Positions 59,202 through 64,000 of a DNA stretch of 64,000 bases are shown piece by piece. Position numbers and translations under genes: made by a program. The stretch's first letter is position 1. Each line of letters begins with the position of its first letter. The stretch is from Modestobacter versicolor (GTDB lineage: Bacteria > Actinomycetota > Actinomycetes > Mycobacteriales > Geodermatophilaceae). Below the pieces are notes generated by a model, which saw only the letters and a program-made list of their open reading frames with translations, had not been told where the DNA came from and did no database searches. The stretch lies in the NCBI RefSeq assembly GCF_014195485.1, contig NZ_JACIBU010000001.1, positions 124,001 through 188,000 of the forward strand. The letters are read 5' to 3'.

Positions 59202-59842
59202 CGATCCGGGTGGCCCTGGTGGACGACGAGCCGCTGATCCGCAGCGGGCTGGCCGCGGTGCTGCGCAGCGAGGACGACCTGCTCGTCGTCGGCGAGGCCG
59301 GCGACGGCGCCGACGTGCTGGACCTGGTGGGCCGCACCGCGCCCGACGTCGTGCTGATGGACGTGCGGATGCCCGGCGTCGACGGGATCGCCGCCACCCG
59401 CGCCCTGGTCCGGGCCGGGTCGGCCGCCCGGGTGCTGGTGCTGACCACCTTCGCCAACGACGACCACGTCGTCGAGGCGCTCGCCGCGGGGGCCGACGGG
59501 TTCCTGCTCAAGCGCTCGTCGCCGGAGGAGCTGCTGCACGGCATCCGCACCGTCGCCCGCGGGGAGTCGCTGCTCTTCCCCGACGCGGTGCGCGAGCTGG
59601 CCCGGCGGCACGTCCGGGCCCCGGACCCGGCCGGCGCCCCCGGGCTGGACCGGCTCACCGCCCGCGAGCAGGAGGTGCTCCGGCTGATGGCCGAGGGGCT
59701 GAGCAACGCCGAGATCGCCGAGCGGCTGGTGCTGGGCGTGGAGACCGTGCGCAGCCACGTGGCCGCCGTGCTGGCCAAGACCGGCACCCGGGACCGCACC
59801 CAGGCGGTCGTGCTGGCCTACCGCTCGGGCTTCGTCGGCTGA
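59198..59842 (+). CDS. LuxR/NarL-type response regulator
   Basis: A 214-residue protein: receiver with DDEP near the start, phospho-acceptor Asp in VVLMDVRMPG (~54) and Lys in FLLKRSS; then a GerE/LuxR HTH (LTAREQEVLRLMAEGLSNAE, IAERLVLGVETVRSHVAAVL). The TTG at 59198 overlaps the kinase stop as TTGA, so the two are translationally coupled. It should bind DNA when phosphorylated by the upstream kinase. Its 3' end overlaps the AraC gene on the other strand by 25 bases. Confidence 0.93.
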   Translation: MTIRVALVDDEPLIRSGLAAVLRSEDDLLVVGEAGDGADVLDLVGRTAPDVVLMDVRMPGVDGIAATRALVRAGSAARVLVLTTFANDDHVVEALAAGADGFLLKRSSPEELLHGIRTVARGESLLFPDAVRELARRHVRAPDPAGAPGLDRLTAREQEVLRLMAEGLSNAEIAERLVLGVETVRSHVAAVLAKTGTRDRTQAVVLAYRSGFVG

Positions 59843-60651
59843 CCGGCCGCAGCCCGGGCGTAGCGGGCCGGTGGCTCGCCGACGACCCGGGCGAAGTCGC
59901 GCACCAGGTGCGACTGGTCGGCGTACCCGAGCTCGGTGGCCAGCGCCGCCCAGGCCACCGGGCCACCGGACGCCCGGGCCGCTGCCTCGTGCAGCCGGGC
60001 GCACCGCACCAGCCAGGTCGGGCCCACGCCCACCCACTCCGCGCACAGCCGCTGCAGGCTGCGCACGCCCAGCCCGGCAAGCTCGGCCAGGTCGGCGGCC
60101 CGCCGGATCGACGGATCGTGCTGCACCTGCTCGACCAGGCCGGCCACCCGGTCGACGGTCGGGTCCGGCGCCGGGCGCAGCGGCACCAGGGCGGCGTCGA
60201 CCAGGGCGGCCGCGGCGGCGGCGTCCGGGGCGTCCTGCACGGCGGCGCTCAGGGCTGCGGCGTCCAGCTCCGCCAGCTCGCGCACCGGTGCCTCGCGGTC
60301 GGTGAGCGCCGACACGGGGCCAGCCAGCCACGGCCGGGCCCCGCCGGGGCGGAACCGGACGCCGATCACCCGGCCGGCGCCGGTGAGCCGGTACTCGAAC
60401 GCCGCCCGGCGCCGGCTCAGCCCGGTGACCCGGGACAGCGCCGGTTCGAAGGACAGGTGCACCGAGGGGTTGGGCAGGATCCGCTGCACGTGCGCCGGCC
60501 GCCCGGTGCGGTCCCACTGCACCGACCACAGGTACTCCACGAACGGCGCCAGCTCGGCCGAGGGCGGGTACCGGCCCAGCGCGAACGCGTCGGCCGCTGC
60601 CCGCGCGTGCAGGATGCCGCGCGGGTCGCCGGCCGGCTCGGGGACGCCCAC
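59818..60651 (-). CDS. AraC-family transcriptional regulator
   Basis: A 277-residue protein. The N-terminal ~150 residues resemble the DUF6597 sensor found in actinobacterial AraC proteins (LAPFVEYLWSVQWDRTGRPA, RILPNPSVHLSFEP). The C-terminal double HTH contains ADLAELAGLGVRSLQRLCAE and LGYADQSHLVRDFARVVGEP. GTG at 60651. It is divergent from the TIGR03086 gene at 60712, its likely target. Confidence 0.9.
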   Translation of the reverse strand: MGVPEPAGDPRGILHARAAADAFALGRYPPSAELAPFVEYLWSVQWDRTGRPAHVQRILPNPSVHLSFEPALSRVTGLSRRRAAFEYRLTGAGRVIGVRFRPGGARPWLAGPVSALTDREAPVRELAELDAAALSAAVQDAPDAAAAAALVDAALVPLRPAPDPTVDRVAGLVEQVQHDPSIRRAADLAELAGLGVRSLQRLCAEWVGVGPTWLVRCARLHEAAARASGGPVAWAALATELGYADQSHLVRDFARVVGEPPARYARAAAGQPTKPER

Positions 60652-60711
60652 GCCCGGGATTGTGTCGCGGAAGTGCAAGACCGCGGACGGCGGCGAGGGC
60701 AGGCTGGGGCC

Positions 60712-61314
60712 ATGACCGAGACCCTCACCCCCACGTCCGCGGTGCGCGCCGCCTCCGACCTGGCGGCCGGTCCGCTCCGCGCCGTCACCGCCGGCCAGCT
60801 CACCGCGGCCACCCCGTGCCGCGACTACGACGTCCGCGCGCTCGTCGACCACCTGGCCTGGGCGGCCGTGCTCTCCCAGCGGTCGGCCACCCGCACCCCG
60901 TTCGAGCACGACTGGAGCAGCCTCACCCCGGCGCCCTTCCTGGACGGCGTGCCGGTGGAGCAGTGGGCGGCCGCCGTCCCCGCCGAGCTGGACACCGCGG
61001 CCGACGCCTGGGCCGACCCGGCCGCCTGGGAGGGGGAGACCCTGATGGGCACCGCACCCATGCCCGCGGAGGTGGTCGGGCCGATGATGCTCGCCGAGTT
61101 CGTGCTGCACGGCTGGGACCTGGCCCGGGCGGTCGGGGCGCCCTACGACGTCCCGGCCGAGCTGGGGGCGGCCGTGCTCGCCGCCGTGCAGCCGCTCGCC
61201 CAGATGGGCCGGGACGGCGGCTGGTACGGACCCGAGGTGCCGGTGCCCGCCGACGCCCCGGCCTTCGACCGGGCGCTCGGGCTCACCGGCCGCGACCCGG
61301 CCTGGGGCGGCTGA
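60712..61314 (+). CDS. TIGR03086-family (DinB-like, mycothiol-dependent type) protein
   Basis: A 200-residue four-helix DinB/MDMPI-like protein. The N-terminal signature ATPCRDYDVRALVDHLAWAA supplies the first metal-ligand histidine and VLHGWDLARAVG the later one, the pattern of TIGR03086 metal-binding proteins, often mycothiol-dependent. ATG at 60712. It is divergent from the AraC regulator. The substrate is not identifiable; a thiol transfer or isomerase role is typical. Confidence 0.88.
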   Translation: MTETLTPTSAVRAASDLAAGPLRAVTAGQLTAATPCRDYDVRALVDHLAWAAVLSQRSATRTPFEHDWSSLTPAPFLDGVPVEQWAAAVPAELDTAADAWADPAAWEGETLMGTAPMPAEVVGPMMLAEFVLHGWDLARAVGAPYDVPAELGAAVLAAVQPLAQMGRDGGWYGPEVPVPADAPAFDRALGLTGRDPAWGG

Positions 61315-61318
61315 TCCC

Positions 61319-62275
61319 TCAGCCGGCGGGCACCAGGGTCAGCCGGGTCGAGCGGCGCCGGCCGGGCAGGCAGGCCACCGCGGCGAGCAGCAGCGCCGCG
61401 CCGTCCTCGACCAGCGCGGCCTGCAGGTCGGGCACCCGGGCGCCGGCCCACTTCCGCCAGGCCAGCCCGCCGAACGACCCGGCGGCCGAGCCGGCGATCC
61501 CGGCGAGCACCGGAAGGGCGGCGTTGGCGCCCTGGCGGCGGGCCAGCAGCGCACCGCCGCCGGCGCCGCTGGCCAGCCGCGCGGGCAGGGCGCCGGCGCT
61601 GGTCCGCTCCGGCGTGGCCGGCTGCTTGTCGGCGTAGAGCTCCCCGGCCAGCGAGGCGAGGGAGGCGAGCTTCTTCACCGCGCCGGTGTCCGCGGCGCTC
61701 AGCGTGGGCCCGGCGATGCCCAGCGAGCTCCGGCCGCCGGCGGCGACGCCCAGCAGCAGCGACCGGCCGACCAGGCCGCCGGTCGCCTTCTGCCGGGGGA
61801 GCACCCGCTCCTTCGGCGTCGGGATCGAGGAGACCACCGCCTGCGCGACCGCGCCGTAGGCCAGGTGCGGGACGGCGTCGGCGATCCAGTCCTCCCGCGA
61901 CCACCTCCGCGGGTCGCTGACCCCGAGGGCGGCGACCGGGACGTCGGTGGCCGCCATCGCCGCGGCGCCCTTCACGACCGCGCCGACCGGGAACGGCATC
62001 CGCACCCCGGCCGACCGGACCAGGCTGAACACCACCCCGAGCCCCACCCCGTTGGCGATGCCGGCGAGCTCGCCCAGCCCCCGCCGGCGGGCGTCCCGGG
62101 TCGAGCCGTGGCCGGGCACCGCGGTGCCGGTGGCGTCGGCTACGGCGTCGACGAGCTGCTCGGGCACGGTGCTGGCCGGCCGGCCGCGCAGGGCCATGTC
62201 GAGGTAGGTGACGGCGTGCAGGGCGGCGGTGCCGGCAGCGCCGGCGACCAGTCCGCGGGAGAAGGTCCCGGTCAT
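61319..62275 (-). CDS. Membrane-associated protein of unknown function
   Basis: A 318-residue protein with moderately hydrophobic segments (GLVAGAAGTAALHAVTYLDM, IANGVGLGVVFSLVRSAG, ALLLAAVACLPG) and Ala/Gly-rich helices between them. N- and C-terminal halves look like two fused small membrane modules of the DUF1440/DUF4126 kind, which I cannot confirm. ATG at 62275. It converges on the TIGR03086 gene and is divergent from the MFS gene. Confidence 0.75.
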   Translation of the reverse strand: MTGTFSRGLVAGAAGTAALHAVTYLDMALRGRPASTVPEQLVDAVADATGTAVPGHGSTRDARRRGLGELAGIANGVGLGVVFSLVRSAGVRMPFPVGAVVKGAAAMAATDVPVAALGVSDPRRWSREDWIADAVPHLAYGAVAQAVVSSIPTPKERVLPRQKATGGLVGRSLLLGVAAGGRSSLGIAGPTLSAADTGAVKKLASLASLAGELYADKQPATPERTSAGALPARLASGAGGGALLARRQGANAALPVLAGIAGSAAGSFGGLAWRKWAGARVPDLQAALVEDGAALLLAAVACLPGRRRSTRLTLVPAG

Positions 62276-62506
62276 CACCGGAGCCTCTCCGGGCTCGGCG
62301 GCTGCGGCAACCGCAGGGGCGCTCGGGCCCGGCTGTGACGGACGTGACGGCACCGTGGCCACACTCACGCGCCCCGCACCCGGTCCCGGCCCGCACGGCT
62401 CGCGTGCGGCTGGCACCGTGGAGGCAGCGCCCGAGGTCGTGTGCTCCTCCGACCCCCGCCCACCGCACTGCGGTGCCGGCCGCGTCCCCTCCCCGTGAAG
62501 GTCCCC

Positions 62507-63838
62507 ATGCTGCGTTCCGTCCTGTCCCGTGCCCGTGCCACCCCGCCCTCGCTGTCCCGGCTGCGTGCCGCCGTCGCCGTCCTGTTCGCCCTGGACGGCT
62601 TCGTCTTCGGCAGCTGGGCCGCGCGGGTCCCCGACGTCAGCGCCGCGACCGGCGCCGGTCACACCGCCCTCGGCGTCGCCCTGCTGTGCCTGTCCCTCGG
62701 TGCGCTGGCCTGCATGCACCTCACCGGCGCCCTGTGCAGCCGGCTGGGCACCGGGCTGACCGCCGCGCTGGCCGGCGTGCTCGCCAGCGTCTGCGCCGTC
62801 CTGCCCGGCCTGGCCACCGGCGTCCCGGCCCTCTGCGCCGGGCTGCTCGTCTTCGGCGCCGCGACCGGCGCGGTCAACGTCGCCGCCAACAGCGTCGGCG
62901 TGCAGGTCGAGGCCCGGGCCGGCCGGCCGCTGCTCTCCGGGCTGCACGCGGCCTTCAGCGCCGGCGGGCTGCTCGGTGCCCTGGTCGGCGGGCTCGCCTC
63001 GGCGGTGGTCGGCGTGGAGCCGCACCTGGCCGCCGTCGCCGTCCTGGGGCTGGTGGTGATGGCCTGGGCCGGCCCGGTGCTGGTGGGGGCCGATGCCGGT
63101 TCCCGCGCTGCCGCCGCCGGCCGGTCCGCCGGGGCCGACGCCGGTCCGCGGCCGACGGCGGTGCTGATCGTGCTCGGCGCCGTCGCCGGGGCCACGGCCT
63201 ACGGCGAGGGTGCGCTGTCGGACTGGGGCGCGCTGCACCTGCGCGAGCAGCTGCACGCCGCCCCGGCCCTGGCCGCTGCGGGCTACGCCGGCTTCTCCTC
63301 GGCCATGGCCGCCGGCCGGCTGGCCGGGGGCCGGCTGGTGGCGGCCGTCGGCGAGCGGCGGCTGCTCGTCGGTGGCGCGCTGCTGGCCGCCGCCGGTGCG
63401 CTCACCGCGGTGACGACGGCGTCCCTGCCGGTGGCGCTGGGCGGCTTCGTGCTCGTCGGGCTCGGCCTGGCCAACGTCTTCCCGCTGGCGATCGCCCGGG
63501 CCGGCGCGCTGGGCGGGCCCTCGGGCGTCGCGCTGGCCACCACCGTCGGCTACACCGGGCTGCTCGGCGGCCCGCCGGTCATCGGCTTCCTCGCCGAGCA
63601 CGCCGGGCTGCCGACGGCGCTCGGCACGGTCGCGCTGATGGCGGTGCTGGCCGCGGTGCTGGTGCTGGGCATCGAGGGGTCGGCACTGCGCCGGCCGTCG
63701 CTGCCGCGGGGCGGCTGGGCCCAGCCGGTGCTCTTCGGCCGCCGCCCGGTGGCCGTGGTGCTCGCCCCCGCCGCGGCCCGGGTGCGCCGCGGCACCGGCA
63801 GCTACGTGCGCGACCTGACGCTGCTCGAGGTGGGCTGA
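62507..63838 (+). CDS. MFS transporter
   Basis: A 443-residue transporter with about 12 hydrophobic helices, including LFALDGFVFGSWAARVPDVS at helix 1 and GLHAAFSAGGLLGALVGGLA mid-protein. The RVPDV and HAAFSAGG signatures are those of the YbjJ/fucose-permease-like MFS group, common in actinobacteria, whose substrates are largely unknown. ATG at 62507 follows GAAGG; a GTG at 62495 is an alternative. The C-terminal ~45 residues are basic and soluble. Confidence 0.88.
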   Translation: MLRSVLSRARATPPSLSRLRAAVAVLFALDGFVFGSWAARVPDVSAATGAGHTALGVALLCLSLGALACMHLTGALCSRLGTGLTAALAGVLASVCAVLPGLATGVPALCAGLLVFGAATGAVNVAANSVGVQVEARAGRPLLSGLHAAFSAGGLLGALVGGLASAVVGVEPHLAAVAVLGLVVMAWAGPVLVGADAGSRAAAAGRSAGADAGPRPTAVLIVLGAVAGATAYGEGALSDWGALHLREQLHAAPALAAAGYAGFSSAMAAGRLAGGRLVAAVGERRLLVGGALLAAAGALTAVTTASLPVALGGFVLVGLGLANVFPLAIARAGALGGPSGVALATTVGYTGLLGGPPVIGFLAEHAGLPTALGTVALMAVLAAVLVLGIEGSALRRPSLPRGGWAQPVLFGRRPVAVVLAPAAARVRRGTGSYVRDLTLLEVG

Positions 63839-63858
63839 CCACCTGGCAGGCTCGCCGG

Positions 63859-64000
63859 GTGACCACCGCCCCCGTGCGCCTCTCCTCCTGGCCCACCCCG
63901 CTCGACCCCGCGCCCCGGCTGGCCGCCGCGCTCGGCCTGGCGCCGGACGACCTGTGGGTCAAGCGCGACGACCTCACCTCCTTCGCCGGGGGCAACAAGG
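63859..64000 (+). CDS. PLP-dependent D-cysteine desulfhydrase/ACC-deaminase-like protein, 5' part
   Basis: Only the first 47 codons are in the window; the gene runs off the right edge. They read LSSWPTPLDPAPRLAAALGL then LWVKRDDLTSFAGGNK, the classic N-terminus of ACC deaminase/D-cysteine desulfhydrase-like enzymes, where the lysine after GGN binds pyridoxal phosphate. GTG at 63859, 20 bases after the MFS stop, so the two may be co-transcribed. Confidence 0.82.
   Translation, partial: MTTAPVRLSSWPTPLDPAPRLAAALGLAPDDLWVKRDDLTSFAGGNK

Noticed and set aside
1-64000. CRISPR array, tRNA or rRNA genes, insertion sequences
   Set aside because: No regularly spaced repeats, cloverleaf tails, transposase motifs or terminal inverted repeats were seen by eye.

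Overview
The window is very GC-rich, gene-dense actinobacterial chromosome. Frequent GTG/TTG starts, four-base ATGA/GTGA overlaps, a DUF222-HNH nuclease, a mycothiol-type DinB-fold protein (TIGR03086), DUF3048 and PRC-barrel/DUF2382 proteins together suggest a Geodermatophilaceae-like organism (Blastococcus, Modestobacter, Geodermatophilus). This placement is an inference from gene content, not from a marker gene. No rRNA, tRNA, CRISPR array, prophage or insertion sequence was seen. The first and last genes are cut by the window edges.

Layout. 0-6.6 kb: a truncated NAD(P)-binding gene, an AAA ATPase, a secreted NlpC/P60 hydrolase behind a c-di-AMP (ydaO-type) riboswitch, an epoxide hydrolase/MFS pair, a methyltransferase and a divergent XRE-cupin regulator. 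6.7-16 kb: a DUF222-HNH nuclease with a LexA-like box, two divergent paralogous GNATs, an HSL-type esterase, an M28 peptidase, a DUF3048 lipoprotein, a zinc-ribbon protein and a membrane metallophosphoesterase.

15.9-23.1 kb holds the most interesting block: a CHAT (caspase-like) protease with TPR-like repeats, an ECF-type sigma factor, a small protein overlapping it, a cytosolic-looking S8 serine protease, an animal-type haem peroxidase and a 56-residue ORF. Four copies of one bipartite promoter-like motif (GTATCA, 15-16 bases, GCTC) lie in the matching orientation upstream of the S8 gene, the peroxidase gene, the small ORF and the sigma gene. This looks like an autoregulated protease/sigma-factor regulon.

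23-33 kb: RtcB, Nudix, a MarR/NmrA pair, an HD protein and a 2035-residue DUF4011-helicase-Vsr-DUF3320 protein of the kind linked to phage defence. 33-38 kb: a stress-type group (membrane protein, PRC-barrel/DUF2382 protein, TetR regulator with a perfect operator-like palindrome, ferritin-like protein). 38-41 kb: phosphotriesterase-like, thioesterase and LarA-like genes. 41-44.4 kb: a tightly overlapping three-gene redox/phosphorelay operon (receiver-FAD protein lacking the CxxC, cNMP-binding histidine kinase, UBP zinc finger).

44.5-64 kb: two MFS exporters, a two-TM potassium channel, SDR, thiolase, LacI, a TM0106-type RecB-like nuclease/helicase, a siderophore-interacting protein behind an iron box, several small proteins, a NarL-type two-component system, an AraC regulator and the start of a PLP-dependent deaminase-like gene.
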